A DNA stretch of 64,000 nt from an uncultured Pelagibacteraceae bacterium (GCA_902569975.1 CACFWD010000002.1:49530-113529); one strand, 5' to 3'; counted from the stretch's first letter, positions 11,406 through 22,084 are shown. Numbers and translations are program-made. The notes: generated by a model not told the origin, from the letters alone.

Positions 11406-12491
11406 ATGAAAAAAATTTTAGGAAATAAAAAAAATAAAGTTTTAGAAACTATTCATAATAATAATCTGGGCTCTATTGTAAGAATATTTCTCAGTAGTTT
11501 TATTTTGATATTTATTTTTTATTCGTTACCTCTAATAGTTAATTTTACTAATGATAATATTTTAAATACTAAAGAGTTCAGAAATAATTCAAAAAAAGTT
11601 TTAGTTTATACACTAGATAAAAAAAATAATAGGTCTTTGGATAGTAATGAGGAATTTGATGAAAGAGATTTACTTGTAGATATATATAGTTTAAATGAAA
11701 AAGAAACTGATGCAGTTCGGTTAGATGCTTCAACCATAAAACAGCTTTATGAAGATACAGATTATAAACTAGATGATATTAGAAAAAATAAATTAGTAAA
11801 ACCAGTAGCACTTGATTCATTTCCTCGTGAAATTAAAATGATTGAAAATACTAAAAAAAGAAAAGAGTTTTTTATACAAATTGTCCTTCCTTTAATACTT
11901 CAAGAAAATAACAACATAAGATTAGATAGAAAAAGACTCTTTAGTATTATTAATAAGAGTAATAACACTGATTTAGAAAAAAAATGGTTAGATAAAAAAT
12001 ATAAACAATACGGCATTCCATCAAAAGACCTGTCTACTCTTAAAATAAGGATGGATGAGATTCCAGTATCATTAGCTCTCGCTCAAGCGGCCAAGGAAAC
12101 AGGCTGGGGAACTTCAAGATTCGCCCAGGAGGGAAACGCATTATTTGGTCAATGGACCTGGTCAGGTGAAGGGTTAAAGCCTAAACAAGCTGATGAAAAT
12201 GAAGGTCATAAAGTTATGAAATTTAACGTATTACAAGCCTCTGTGAGAGCTTATCAGAGAAATTTAAATACGCATAAAACTTATAGAGAGTTTAGATTAG
12301 TAAGAGCACAATTAAGAGATGAAGGACAGCCATTAGACAGTATTATTTTAGCACAATTTTTAGATGAGTATGCAGAGACTGGTCAAGAATACGTTAAAAT
12401 TTTAAGAAAAATTATAGATCAAAATAATTTAAAAGATTTTGATAATGCAAAACTTTTACCCTCAAGTATGGAATTAGAAAGTTTAATTTAA
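11406..12491 (+). CDS. Glucosaminidase (Bax-like) domain protein with N-terminal TM segment
   Basis: PVSLALAQAAKETGWGTSRFAQEGNALFGQWTW motif. Confidence 0.88.
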   Translation: MKKILGNKKNKVLETIHNNNLGSIVRIFLSSFILIFIFYSLPLIVNFTNDNILNTKEFRNNSKKVLVYTLDKKNNRSLDSNEEFDERDLLVDIYSLNEKETDAVRLDASTIKQLYEDTDYKLDDIRKNKLVKPVALDSFPREIKMIENTKKRKEFFIQIVLPLILQENNNIRLDRKRLFSIINKSNNTDLEKKWLDKKYKQYGIPSKDLSTLKIRMDEIPVSLALAQAAKETGWGTSRFAQEGNALFGQWTWSGEGLKPKQADENEGHKVMKFNVLQASVRAYQRNLNTHKTYREFRLVRAQLRDEGQPLDSIILAQFLDEYAETGQEYVKILRKIIDQNNLKDFDNAKLLPSSMELESLI

Positions 12492-13549
12492 TTTTCAGTA
12501 ATTATAAACTGAGCACCAAACCATCTCCATTTTTCATTATCCTTAAGAGAGCAATTAATTCGTCCTCTTCTTGGAAGGAAAGCTTCCCTAAATTTGATAC
12601 TTAAAATATTATTAGTAAAAGTAATATTAGATTTTTCCCATTTATTACCTTCATTAGAGTAACAGTTTATGTTTTGAATATTTTTTTGACCCTCAAAAAA
12701 TTCTACAGAAAAAGTTGGCGGGTTATTTAATGCCCTAAGCTTTTTTTCTTTCGGTATCATCTTTTTATATTCAAGAGGATAGGTTTTAATAATTGAAGTA
12801 AATCTTTCTAATTCTCCATATTTTTCATTAATTGGAAATCTTGGTAACTGAAATTTTTCTTTATTAACATCAATTATTCCCGAATGTTGTCCAAAGGCAT
12901 AAGTAAAATTTTTGGAAACATATTGTCTCATAAATTCAGAATATTCTCCAAAAGGATATGAAAATAAATCAGGAACATATCCAAGTTTATTATTGAAAAT
13001 ATTATTAGCAGTTTCAATATCATTCACGAATTCTTGACCACTTTTATCTATCAAATATTCATGAGAATGTGAGTGATGTCCTATTGTAACAAAATCCTCA
13101 TTATTTATTTCTTTTATTTGTTCCCATGTCATGTACCCATTATTTCCAACAGGTTCAGTTGAAACAAATAAAACAAAAGGTATTTTATTTTCTTTAAGAA
13201 AGGGCCAAGCCGTATCATAAAATGATTGAAATGCATCATCAATCGTCACAAGTATTTTTTTTTGTTTTTTTGGAATATCAAAACTATTTTGAAAATCCTT
13301 AGGATGGATAAATTCATAATTTAATTTTTTTATTAATTGCATGTGCTTTACAAATATATCCATTTTAATATTAGTTGATGGATACTTATTTTCATTAAAT
13401 CGATGATACATAATAGATAAAACACCTTCATCATTTGAAAATTGTTTGATATTATCAGCTGCTGCTTTAAAATTGATAGATAAAAAAAATAATAATATGA
13501 ATAATCTAATTATTGATGCTGCTAATGAAAAAATATATTTAATGCTCAT
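12488..13549 (-). CDS. Polysaccharide deacetylase family protein, secreted
   Basis: Signal peptide; VTIDDAFQSFYDTAWPFLKENKIPFVLFV, HHSHSHEYL motifs. Confidence 0.87.
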   Translation of the reverse strand: MSIKYIFSLAASIIRLFILLFFLSINFKAAADNIKQFSNDEGVLSIMYHRFNENKYPSTNIKMDIFVKHMQLIKKLNYEFIHPKDFQNSFDIPKKQKKILVTIDDAFQSFYDTAWPFLKENKIPFVLFVSTEPVGNNGYMTWEQIKEINNEDFVTIGHHSHSHEYLIDKSGQEFVNDIETANNIFNNKLGYVPDLFSYPFGEYSEFMRQYVSKNFTYAFGQHSGIIDVNKEKFQLPRFPINEKYGELERFTSIIKTYPLEYKKMIPKEKKLRALNNPPTFSVEFFEGQKNIQNINCYSNEGNKWEKSNITFTNNILSIKFREAFLPRRGRINCSLKDNEKWRWFGAQFIITEN

Positions 13550-13883
13550 TAAAGATAAAAATATTTATAGTACCACTCATACAAATAGTAAAACTAATTA
13601 TGAAAAATTAATTATTTTAATCAATGATTTTATCAAAAATTATGATTTGACCATTAATGAAATTTCAAGATTATATGTTAATCGTGGACCAGGGAGTTTT
13701 GCAGGAATTAGAAATTCTCTTGCTGTGGTAAAAGGGTTATTTGTTGCAAAAAAAATTGACTATTATTGCTTTAGTTTTGATGATTTTGACAATTTTCAGA
13801 TTAATAAGTATGAAAATGTCCCCATTCTATGTGACAAATTTAAGATTAAAAAAAATTTGATTAATCCGATTTATATAAGTTAG
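13497..13883 (+). CDS. tsaB: tRNA threonylcarbamoyladenosine biosynthesis protein TsaB, unusually short (128 aa)
   Basis: MNNLIIDAANEKIYL start at internal Met of ORF 13446..13883; NRGPGSFAGIRNSLAVVKGL motif. Confidence 0.85.
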   Translation: MNNLIIDAANEKIYLMLIKDKNIYSTTHTNSKTNYEKLIILINDFIKNYDLTINEISRLYVNRGPGSFAGIRNSLAVVKGLFVAKKIDYYCFSFDDFDNFQINKYENVPILCDKFKIKKNLINPIYIS

Positions 13884-13891
13884 AATTAATT

Positions 13892-14299
13892 ATGTCAGAA
13901 ACAATAGAATCAAAGTGTATATCAAAAGGAGTTAAATTAACTGATCAGAGAAGGATTATTGCTAGAGTGATGTCAGAGGCATCTGACCATCCAGATGTAG
14001 ATGAACTATACAATCGTGTTTCAAAAATAGATTCTAAAATAAGTATTGCAACTGTTTATAGAACTGTAAAATTATTTGAAGAATCTGGAATTTTAACAAA
14101 GCATGAGTTTAAGGGTGGTAAAGCAAGATATGAGGAATTAAATGAAGGACATCATGATCATTTAATTGATGTACGGTCAGGGGAAATAATTGAATTCGTT
14201 GATGAAGAAATAGAAAAACTTCAAAAAAAGGTTGCCGATAAATATGGATATGAACTTGTAGATCATAAATTAGAATTATACGGAATAAAAAAAAAATAA
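13892..14299 (+). CDS. Fur family transcriptional regulator
   Basis: LTDQRRIIARVM, ISIATVYRTVKLFEESGIL, EGHHDHLIDVRSGEIIEF. Confidence 0.93.
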   Translation: MSETIESKCISKGVKLTDQRRIIARVMSEASDHPDVDELYNRVSKIDSKISIATVYRTVKLFEESGILTKHEFKGGKARYEELNEGHHDHLIDVRSGEIIEFVDEEIEKLQKKVADKYGYELVDHKLELYGIKKK

Positions 14300-14300
14300 G

Positions 14301-14924
14301 GTGAATTTTGAAATTTTAAAACCATTTGGTCCATCAATAGTTAAAGTCGTTATGCCCAAAGAAATAGTAGTTGGGATGAATGAATATGTTGATAATTTAA
14401 TAAAAAATAAAAATGAAATAGATAAGCTTAATCATGGTAAATATTTAGCTGGGAATGTTACAAATGAATTTCGTTTAGATGTTGAATTTATGAAAAAAAT
14501 TAAGTGGGTTGAATTTTTAGCTTCTTCTTGTGAAAAATGGTTGCTAGAGGGGCACAATATTACCTTAAGAAGATTTGATATGATCGCTTCTTGGATTGTT
14601 AGACAGTTTAAAAATGATTATAATCCTATTCATTATCATAGCGGTCAAATTTCAGGTGTTGGTTATCTTAAAGTTCCTAATAACATGGGTGAAACTTTTC
14701 AAAAAGATAAAACAACAAATAATAATGGAAAACTAGTTTTAATTGATGGATCAAAAAGATTTGTATGTTCTCCTACTTATACCATAACACCTGAAGTAGG
14801 AAATTTTTATTTTTTTCCAAGTTACATGATGCACACAGTTTATCCATTTGCTGACACATCTGAAGAAAGAAGATCAGTTTCCTTTAATGCAAAAATTGAT
14901 GATGACGCAGCAAAACTTAGATAA
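14301..14924 (+). CDS. Putative 2OG-Fe(II) oxygenase (2OG-FeII_Oxy_5 / TIGR02466-like), GTG start
   Basis: NPIHYHSGQISGVGYLKVP and MMHTVYPF with RRSVSFNAKI match the HxH...H...R pattern of this family. Confidence 0.75.
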   Translation: MNFEILKPFGPSIVKVVMPKEIVVGMNEYVDNLIKNKNEIDKLNHGKYLAGNVTNEFRLDVEFMKKIKWVEFLASSCEKWLLEGHNITLRRFDMIASWIVRQFKNDYNPIHYHSGQISGVGYLKVPNNMGETFQKDKTTNNNGKLVLIDGSKRFVCSPTYTITPEVGNFYFFPSYMMHTVYPFADTSEERRSVSFNAKIDDDAAKLR

Positions 14925-16260
14925 TTTTAAACAAAAAAAAAAAATATTTATTAGGACATTTGGTTGTCAGATGAATGAGTATGATTCTAATCGAATATAT
15001 GACACAGTTAAAAAAATTGGTTATGAAAAAACTGAAAATTATGAAGAAGCTAACTGTTATTTATTAAATACATGCCATATAAGAGATAAGGCAAAAGAAA
15101 AAGTTTACCACGAAATAGGAAGGGTAAAAAAAAAATTTAGATCAAAATCAAAACCCTTAGTTATTGTAGCAGGATGTGTTGCTCAAGCAGAACATGAGGA
15201 AATGTTAAAAAGAGAACCTTTTATTGATCTAGTTTTGGGGCCTCAAGCTTACCATAAAATCAATGACACAATTTTAAAACATCAAGTAAAAAAGGAAAAA
15301 TGGGAAGAAACTGATTTTGATGCGATAAGCAAATTTAAATATTTAAGTAAAATCAAAAATCAAAAATCAAAAATTTCCTCATTCTTAACTATTCAGGAAG
15401 GTTGTGACAAGTTTTGTCATTTTTGCGTAGTCCCTTATACAAGAGGACCTGAATACTCCAGACCTTTTGATCAAATTATTAATGAGACTAAAGAATTAGT
15501 CAATAATGGTACAAAGGAAATCATACTTTTAGGACAAAATGTTAATGCTTACAACTTTGAAAATTACAAATTATCAAATTTAATTTATGAACTTGAAAAG
15601 ATTTCAGAAATTAAAAGAATTCGTTATACAACATCTCATCCAAAAGATATGACTGACGATTTAATTAATGTTTATAAAAATTCAAAAAAATTAATGCCAC
15701 TAGTTCATCTACCTGTGCAAAGTGGCTCAGATAAGATTTTAGACTTAATGAATAGAAAGCATTCAATTAAAACCTATTTAGAAATCTTTAACAGGTTAAA
15801 AAAAATTAATTCAAATATTAAATTTTCAAGCGACTTTATTATCGCTTATCCAGGTGAGGATGAAAATGATTTTGAAGACACAATAAAACTTATTGATGAA
15901 ATTGAATTTATTAATTCATTCTCATTTATTTTTAGCCCAAGACCAGGTACAGTTGCAGCAAAATTACCCTTAATAGATAGAAAAAAATCATTAGAGAGAT
16001 TAGAAGTTGTTCAACAAAAACTGTTTAATAATCAAATAAAACTTAATAAAAAATTAGAAAACTCGACAATTAATGTTCTTGTAGAAAACCGAACAGACGA
16101 TAAATCTAAACTTTTTGGTAGATCAGAATACATGACTTCAGTTTTATTTAGTGGTAGTGATGACTTGATAGGAAAAGTTGTGAAAGTTAAAATTAACAAT
16201 AGTAATCAAAATACTTTATTTGGCGAAGCTATTAAAAAAATAAATCAAAAGGTGGCTTAA
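14902..16260 (+). CDS. miaB: tRNA-2-methylthio-N6-dimethylallyladenosine synthase MiaB
   Basis: IRTFGCQMNEYDSNR, QEGCDKFCHFCVVPYTRGPEYSRP radical-SAM motif; start chosen at internal Met. Confidence 0.96.
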   Translation: MTQQNLDNFKQKKKIFIRTFGCQMNEYDSNRIYDTVKKIGYEKTENYEEANCYLLNTCHIRDKAKEKVYHEIGRVKKKFRSKSKPLVIVAGCVAQAEHEEMLKREPFIDLVLGPQAYHKINDTILKHQVKKEKWEETDFDAISKFKYLSKIKNQKSKISSFLTIQEGCDKFCHFCVVPYTRGPEYSRPFDQIINETKELVNNGTKEIILLGQNVNAYNFENYKLSNLIYELEKISEIKRIRYTTSHPKDMTDDLINVYKNSKKLMPLVHLPVQSGSDKILDLMNRKHSIKTYLEIFNRLKKINSNIKFSSDFIIAYPGEDENDFEDTIKLIDEIEFINSFSFIFSPRPGTVAAKLPLIDRKKSLERLEVVQQKLFNNQIKLNKKLENSTINVLVENRTDDKSKLFGRSEYMTSVLFSGSDDLIGKVVKVKINNSNQNTLFGEAIKKINQKVA

Positions 16261-16263
16261 GAT

Positions 16264-17262
16264 TTGAGCACAAGCATAAAGAAAAATTTTGTTAATAATT
16301 TAAAGTTTGTATATTCTGATAATAATACACTTAGTGTCATTTTTGATGATAACGATTTGTTAATGGGTATTGTTGGAGAATTTAATAAGAACCTTAAGGA
16401 ACTTGAGAGAATCACAGAATCGAATTTATATTCAAGAGGAAATTCTATTTTAATTAAATCCTCACCAGATAAAAATGAAATTGTCAAAAATGCAATTCAA
16501 TTTTTAGTAAATCAATTCATTAATAATGGAAATATAGAAAATAAAGATATACTGTCGTCTATTGATAAATTTATGATTGAAGAAAAAGTTAAAAATCAAA
16601 ATGTTACAGATATTATCAAGACTCCGAAAAAATCTATAATTCCAAGATCTGAGAAACAAAAAAAATATGTGAGAGCTCTAAGACAGAGTGATATTGTCAT
16701 TTCAGCAGGACCAGCAGGTACTGGAAAAACATTTTTAGCTGTAGCAGTTGGCTTAACAATGTTACTTGAAAAAAAAATTGAAAGAATAATTTTATCAAGA
16801 CCAGCTGTGGAAGCAGGTGAGAGACTTGGTTTTTTACCAGGTGATATGAAAGAAAAAGTAGACCCTTATTTAAGGCCTCTGTATGATTCTTTATATGATT
16901 TATTTCATTTTGAAAAAATTCAAAGAATGATTGAAATAGGGGATATTGAGATAGCTCCTCTGGCATTTATGCGAGGCAGAACTTTGAAAAACTCATTTGC
17001 TATTTTAGATGAGGCTCAAAATGCGTCTGATACACAAATAAAAATGTTTCTTACAAGAATTGGAGAAAATTCTAAAATAGTGGTAAATGGAGATCCATCA
17101 CAAATAGACTTACCTAATAAAAATATGTCTGGATTAGATAGATCAAAAAAGTTATTATCTCATTTAAATGAAATTTCGGTAATTGATTTTGATCATTCAG
17201 ATGTTGTTAGACACCCTTTAGTTTCCAAGATTGTTAAAGCTTATAGCAATCATAATGATTAG
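16264..17262 (+). CDS. phoH: PhoH family ATPase
   Basis: SAGPAGTGKTFLAVAVGL, FMRGRTL, ILDEAQNAS. Confidence 0.95.
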   Translation: MSTSIKKNFVNNLKFVYSDNNTLSVIFDDNDLLMGIVGEFNKNLKELERITESNLYSRGNSILIKSSPDKNEIVKNAIQFLVNQFINNGNIENKDILSSIDKFMIEEKVKNQNVTDIIKTPKKSIIPRSEKQKKYVRALRQSDIVISAGPAGTGKTFLAVAVGLTMLLEKKIERIILSRPAVEAGERLGFLPGDMKEKVDPYLRPLYDSLYDLFHFEKIQRMIEIGDIEIAPLAFMRGRTLKNSFAILDEAQNASDTQIKMFLTRIGENSKIVVNGDPSQIDLPNKNMSGLDRSKKLLSHLNEISVIDFDHSDVVRHPLVSKIVKAYSNHND

Positions 17263-17716
17263 TATAGAAGTTGTATCTGATGAGGAAAATTGGTCAAAAA
17301 AAATAAAAAAAGTTGAGATTTTTTTTAAATCTTTATGTAAATCTTTTCCAAGGAAATATCAGTTCTTAAATAAGAAAATATTCATTACATTATTCTTATC
17401 AAATAATAAGAGTATTAAAAAACTTAATAAAAGATTTAGAAAACGAAATAAGGCAACTGATGTTTTATCGTTCCCATTTGAGAAAAAGACAAAAATAAAA
17501 AACAATTTATACTTAGGTGATATTGTAATTAGCTTCAATTTTATGGATAAACCTAAAAATCAAAAAATAAATTTGTTCAAGGATAAAGTTATTAAAACAT
17601 TTATTCATGGATTTTTACATTTATTAGGTTTTGATCACATGAAACAGAGTGATTATAAAAAAATGCTTAAGGAAGAACAAAATATTTATCATTCAGTTAT
17701 CAAAAAAATTAATTAA
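17255..17716 (+). CDS. ybeY: Endoribonuclease YbeY
   Basis: NKRFRKRNKATDVLSFPF, HGFLHLLGFDHMK metal-binding motif. Confidence 0.95.
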   Translation: MISIEVVSDEENWSKKIKKVEIFFKSLCKSFPRKYQFLNKKIFITLFLSNNKSIKKLNKRFRKRNKATDVLSFPFEKKTKIKNNLYLGDIVISFNFMDKPKNQKINLFKDKVIKTFIHGFLHLLGFDHMKQSDYKKMLKEEQNIYHSVIKKIN

Positions 17717-17717
17717 A

Positions 17718-19253
17718 TTGAAAAAAAAAATTTATTTAGAATACTTACTCTTATCTGTGCTCGGTGCGTTAACATCTTTAAGTTTGCCACCATATAATTA
17801 TTTATTTATTAATTTTTTTACATTAGGTTTATTTTTTATTTTTATATTTCAAAAAAAAAAATTTGCTAAAAAACAACAACCTTTTGTATATGGATGGTTT
17901 TTTGGCTTTGGATATTTTCTTACTAATTTATATTGGATAACAATTTCACTAACTTTTGATGAAAATTATAATTATCTAATCCCTTTGGCTTTAGTTTTAA
18001 TTCCATCTTTTCTCGCATTATTTTATGGTTTAGCGACTTATTGTTTTTTCTTAATAAAAATAAAAAAACCTCTTAGTAATTTATTTCTATTTTCACTTTT
18101 ATTTGGTTTAACTGAATTTTTGAGAGGAAATATTCTAACTGGTTTTCCCTGGAATTTAATTGCATATAGCTTTTCAGAAAATCTTGAGATAATTCAAATA
18201 ATATCTTTTATCGGGACTTATAGTTTTAATGTTCTTTGTATATCATTTTTTGCTAGTCCAGCAATTTTTTTAATAAGAGAAAATAGAAATGAGATTTTTG
18301 TGTGTATTTTTTTGTTATTATCTCCAATTATCTTATACTCAATTGGGTCTTCAAAAATAAATTCTTTTCAATCATTAAAAATTCAAAATAACAAATACGT
18401 AATTAGAGTGATAAGTTCAAATATAGATTTAGAAAAATTTTATGGAAACTCTGACACAGTAGAGGTAATTAGTGATTTAATTGAAATAAGCGAACCCGAT
18501 CCAAATACTAAAATGATTTTTTTATGGCCTGAAGGAATAATACCAAACATTAATCAAAAAGAATTCAAAGAATTTAATTTTTTGTTCGAAAAAAAATTTA
18601 ATGAAAATCATTTGCTAGCAATAGGAATAAACAGTTTTTTAAAAGATGAAAATGAAAATAAATTTTATAATACTTTTTCAATATACGACAATAAACTTCA
18701 TCTTATTGATGACTATAAAAAAGTTAAACTAGTACCTTTTGGTGAATTTTTACCTTTTGAAAAAATTTTAGGTAGAATAGGATTAAAATCTTTATCTAAC
18801 AACTACCAATCTTTTAGCAAAGGTAAATTTAGAGAAATAATTTCAATAGACAACGAAGAATTTAAATTCAAAATTTTACCACTTATTTGTTATGAAATTA
18901 TTTACTCAGGAAATATTTTTAAAGATAACAATTTTGATTATATAGTAAATGTTTCTGAAGATGGATGGTTTGGAGACTCTATCGGACCACATCAACATTT
19001 TACTCATAGTATATTTAGAGCAATTGAAAGCGGAAAATATATATTAAGATCTGCTAATAATGGAATTTCAGCTATAATTAATCCTACTGGCATTACTGAG
19101 AAAAAAATAGAACTTGAGCAAATTGGATACATAGATTTTTACGAAACAAGAGTTTTAAATGAAACAATATTTTCAAGATATGGGAATAAAATGTTTTTAA
19201 ACATAATTTTATTATATATTTTTTTGATATTTTCATTTAATAGAATTTTCTAA
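17718..19253 (+). CDS. lnt: Apolipoprotein N-acyltransferase (probable TTG start)
   Basis: [39 protein letters not shown] motifs; TTG at 17718 directly follows the ybeY stop. Confidence 0.93.
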   Translation: MKKKIYLEYLLLSVLGALTSLSLPPYNYLFINFFTLGLFFIFIFQKKKFAKKQQPFVYGWFFGFGYFLTNLYWITISLTFDENYNYLIPLALVLIPSFLALFYGLATYCFFLIKIKKPLSNLFLFSLLFGLTEFLRGNILTGFPWNLIAYSFSENLEIIQIISFIGTYSFNVLCISFFASPAIFLIRENRNEIFVCIFLLLSPIILYSIGSSKINSFQSLKIQNNKYVIRVISSNIDLEKFYGNSDTVEVISDLIEISEPDPNTKMIFLWPEGIIPNINQKEFKEFNFLFEKKFNENHLLAIGINSFLKDENENKFYNTFSIYDNKLHLIDDYKKVKLVPFGEFLPFEKILGRIGLKSLSNNYQSFSKGKFREIISIDNEEFKFKILPLICYEIIYSGNIFKDNNFDYIVNVSEDGWFGDSIGPHQHFTHSIFRAIESGKYILRSANNGISAIINPTGITEKKIELEQIGYIDFYETRVLNETIFSRYGNKMFLNIILLYIFLIFSFNRIF

Positions 19254-20422
19254 TGAGTAATTTAAAAAACTATCTTTTTACAAGTGAGTCCGTATCCGAA
19301 GGACATCCTGATAAAGTTTCAGATAGAATTTCAGATATGGTAGTTGACAGTTACTTATCTAATGATCCTTTTTCTAGAGTAGCCTGTGAAACATTAACAA
19401 CAACTAATAAAGTTGTTCTTGCAGGTGAAGTTAGAGGGCCAGAAATTAAAAAGGACGAATTAATTGAAAAAGTTAGAGACTGCATTAAAGATATTGGTTA
19501 TGATCAGAAGGGTTTTACCTGGAGAGAAGCAACAAAAATTGAAAGTCATTTACATTCTCAATCAGTTGATATTGCAATCGGTGTAGATTCTTCAGGAAAT
19601 AAAGATGAAGGAGCTGGTGATCAAGGAATTATGTTTGGATATGCATGCAGCGAAACAGAAGAACTGATGCCAGCACCTATTTATTATTCTCATAAAATTT
19701 TAAGATTAATGGCTGATGATAGAAAATCAGGAAAATTAAAAAATATTGAACCAGACTCCAAAAGTCAAGTTACATTTGAATATGAAAATGGAAAACCAAA
19801 AAAAATAAAATCTGTTGTAATATCTTCACAACACTCAGCTGATGTAAACCAAGCTAAAGTAAGAGAGTTACTAAGACCTTATATGATTAACTCGATTCCC
19901 AAAAATTTCTTAGAGGGATTTAATGAAGATGAATTTTACGTAAATCCTACAGGAAACTTTGTAATTGGTGGACCTGATGGTGACTGTGGACTGACTGGTA
20001 GAAAAATTATTGTTGATACATATGGTGGAGCAGCCCCTCATGGTGGAGGAGCATTTTCAGGAAAGGATCCAACTAAAGTTGATAGGTCAGCTGCTTACGC
20101 CTCAAGATATATAGCAAAAAATGTTGTTGCTTCAAAAATAGCTGACAAGTGTTTAATACAATTGGCTTATGCAATCGGAGTGTCAAAACCACTTTCAATT
20201 TATGTAAATTTATTTGATAATGATTTAGAAAAAAATAAATTTGTTGAGCAAAAAATTAGAGAAAATTTTGATTTAAGTCCAAGAGGAATAAGAGAGATGT
20301 TAAATCTTAATAAACCAATTTATGAAAAGACAGCTGCATATGGTCATTTTGGCCGAACACCAGAAAGTGATGGAGCATTTTCTTGGGAAAATACTGATAA
20401 AATTAAGGTTTTTTCAAAATAG
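19253..20422 (+). CDS. metK: S-adenosylmethionine synthetase
   Basis: [50 protein letters not shown]. Confidence 0.99.
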   Translation: MSNLKNYLFTSESVSEGHPDKVSDRISDMVVDSYLSNDPFSRVACETLTTTNKVVLAGEVRGPEIKKDELIEKVRDCIKDIGYDQKGFTWREATKIESHLHSQSVDIAIGVDSSGNKDEGAGDQGIMFGYACSETEELMPAPIYYSHKILRLMADDRKSGKLKNIEPDSKSQVTFEYENGKPKKIKSVVISSQHSADVNQAKVRELLRPYMINSIPKNFLEGFNEDEFYVNPTGNFVIGGPDGDCGLTGRKIIVDTYGGAAPHGGGAFSGKDPTKVDRSAAYASRYIAKNVVASKIADKCLIQLAYAIGVSKPLSIYVNLFDNDLEKNKFVEQKIRENFDLSPRGIREMLNLNKPIYEKTAAYGHFGRTPESDGAFSWENTDKIKVFSK

Positions 20423-20428
20423 TTTTTA

Positions 20429-20456
20429 TTGAATTAAAAAAAAACTTTAATATATT
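20429..20456 (+). promoter_or_regulatory. Candidate sigma70-type promoter for nusA: TTGAAT-16 nt-TATATT
   Basis: TTGAAT at 20429-20434, TATATT at 20451-20456. Confidence 0.5.
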
Positions 20457-20478
20457 GCCTTTACATTATTGAATTTAC

Positions 20479-20505
20479 AAAATGGGCTTAAGCCCATTTT
20501 TTTTT
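20479..20505 (+). terminator. Intrinsic terminator hairpin (AAAATGGGCTTAAGCCCATTTT + T-run) in the nusA leader
   Basis: Perfect 22-bp palindrome followed by continuous T tract ending 15 nt before the nusA ATG. Confidence 0.85.
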
Positions 20506-20520
20506 GGAGCAAACATAAAA

Positions 20521-22074
20521 ATGTTAAATAAAAGAGCAGATAAATTAGAATTATTGAGAATCGCTGAGGCTGTAGCATTAGAAAAATCTATTGATAAAGA
20601 ACTAATAATTAGTTCGATGGAAACTGGAATAGCCAAAGCAGCAAAATCTAAATTTGGACAAGAAAACGAAATTAAAGTTTTAATAAATAGAGAAAATGGC
20701 GATATTGAACTTTTTAGAAAATTAATAATTTCTGAAAATCCAGAAAATGCAAATACTGAGATAAAACTTGAAGATGCGATATCCCTTAATGAAATTAACA
20801 AGGAAAAAAAAATTGGAGATGAGGTTTTACAGCCACTTCCATCTTTTGATTTTGGAAGAATAGCAGCTCAAACTGCGAAACAAGTAATTAGTACAAATGT
20901 AAGAGAGGCGGAAAGAGATAGACAGTTTAACGATTTCATAGATAAAAAAAATACAATTTTGAGTGGAATTGTTAAAAGATTAGAATTTGGAAATGTGATT
21001 GTAGATCTTGGAAGAACTGAAGCCATTATCCAAAAAAACGAAATGATCCCAAGAGAAAATATTAAAGCAGGTGATAGAGTTAAAGCATATTGTTATGATG
21101 TTAGGAGAGAACCAAGAGGTCAACAGATATTTTTATCAAGAGCTCATCCTAAATTTATGGAAAGATTATTTGTTCAAGAGGTTCCGGAGATTTATGACGG
21201 TTTAATTGAAATTAAATCTTCATCAAGAGACCCAGGTAGCAGAGCAAAGATTTGTGTCAAGGCTGTAGATACATCTTTAGATCCTGTAGGTGCGTGTGTT
21301 GGTATGAGAGGCTCAAGAGTTCAAGCAGTGGTTAATGAACTTCAAGGTGAAAAAATTGATATAGTAAACTGGTCAGAAGATCCAGCAATATTAGTTTCAA
21401 ATGCATTGTCACCAGCTGAAGTTCAAAGAGTAAATGTTGATGCTGAAAGAAAAAAACTAGATGTTATTCTTACTGAGGAAAATTTGAGCAAAGCTATTGG
21501 TAGAAGAGGTCAAAACGTAAGGCTAGCAACTAAGTTGTTAAATTATGAAATAAATATAATGACTGATGCAGAGGACTCTGAAACAAGACAATTAGAGTTT
21601 AAGGAAAAAACAGAGAATTTTGTAAAAAACTTAGAGCTTGACGAAACTTTGGGACAGTTGTTAGTTGCAGAAGGCTTTTCAACAATTGATGATATCAAAG
21701 ATAGTAATGCGGTAGATTTGATGAAAATAGAGGGTATCGAGGAGGATACTGCAAAAGCTTTGATTGAAAGAGCTAAAGAGTTTCATGAAAAAGATCAAGA
21801 AGACATTTCCCAACGTATAAAAGATCTTGGACTTGAAGAAGCTTTGAGAAATTTAAAGGGATTAACACCAGGTATGTTAGTTACTTTAGGTGAACAAAAA
21901 ATTTTAACGTTGGAAGACTTTGCTGATTTAGCGTCAGATGAATTAACTGGTAGCTATGACATTGTTAAAGGGGAAAGAGTTAAAATTCAAGGTTATTTAG
22001 AAGATTTTGCACTTTCAAAAGAGGAGGCAGATGAATTGATTATGTCTGCAAGAAACATTGTTTATAAAGATTGA
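20521..22074 (+). CDS. nusA: Transcription termination/antitermination factor NusA
   Basis: S1/KH domain sequence (GACVGMRGSRVQAVVNELQGEKIDIVNW); start at ATG 20521 preceded by GGAG. Confidence 0.97.
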   Translation: MLNKRADKLELLRIAEAVALEKSIDKELIISSMETGIAKAAKSKFGQENEIKVLINRENGDIELFRKLIISENPENANTEIKLEDAISLNEINKEKKIGDEVLQPLPSFDFGRIAAQTAKQVISTNVREAERDRQFNDFIDKKNTILSGIVKRLEFGNVIVDLGRTEAIIQKNEMIPRENIKAGDRVKAYCYDVRREPRGQQIFLSRAHPKFMERLFVQEVPEIYDGLIEIKSSSRDPGSRAKICVKAVDTSLDPVGACVGMRGSRVQAVVNELQGEKIDIVNWSEDPAILVSNALSPAEVQRVNVDAERKKLDVILTEENLSKAIGRRGQNVRLATKLLNYEINIMTDAEDSETRQLEFKEKTENFVKNLELDETLGQLLVAEGFSTIDDIKDSNAVDLMKIEGIEEDTAKALIERAKEFHEKDQEDISQRIKDLGLEEALRNLKGLTPGMLVTLGEQKILTLEDFADLASDELTGSYDIVKGERVKIQGYLEDFALSKEEADELIMSARNIVYKD

Positions 22075-22084
22075 GTGATGAGTT

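Noticed and set aside
20475-20801. 108-aa minus-strand ORF over the nusA 5' end
   Set aside because: Antisense of NusA N-terminus and the terminator hairpin.
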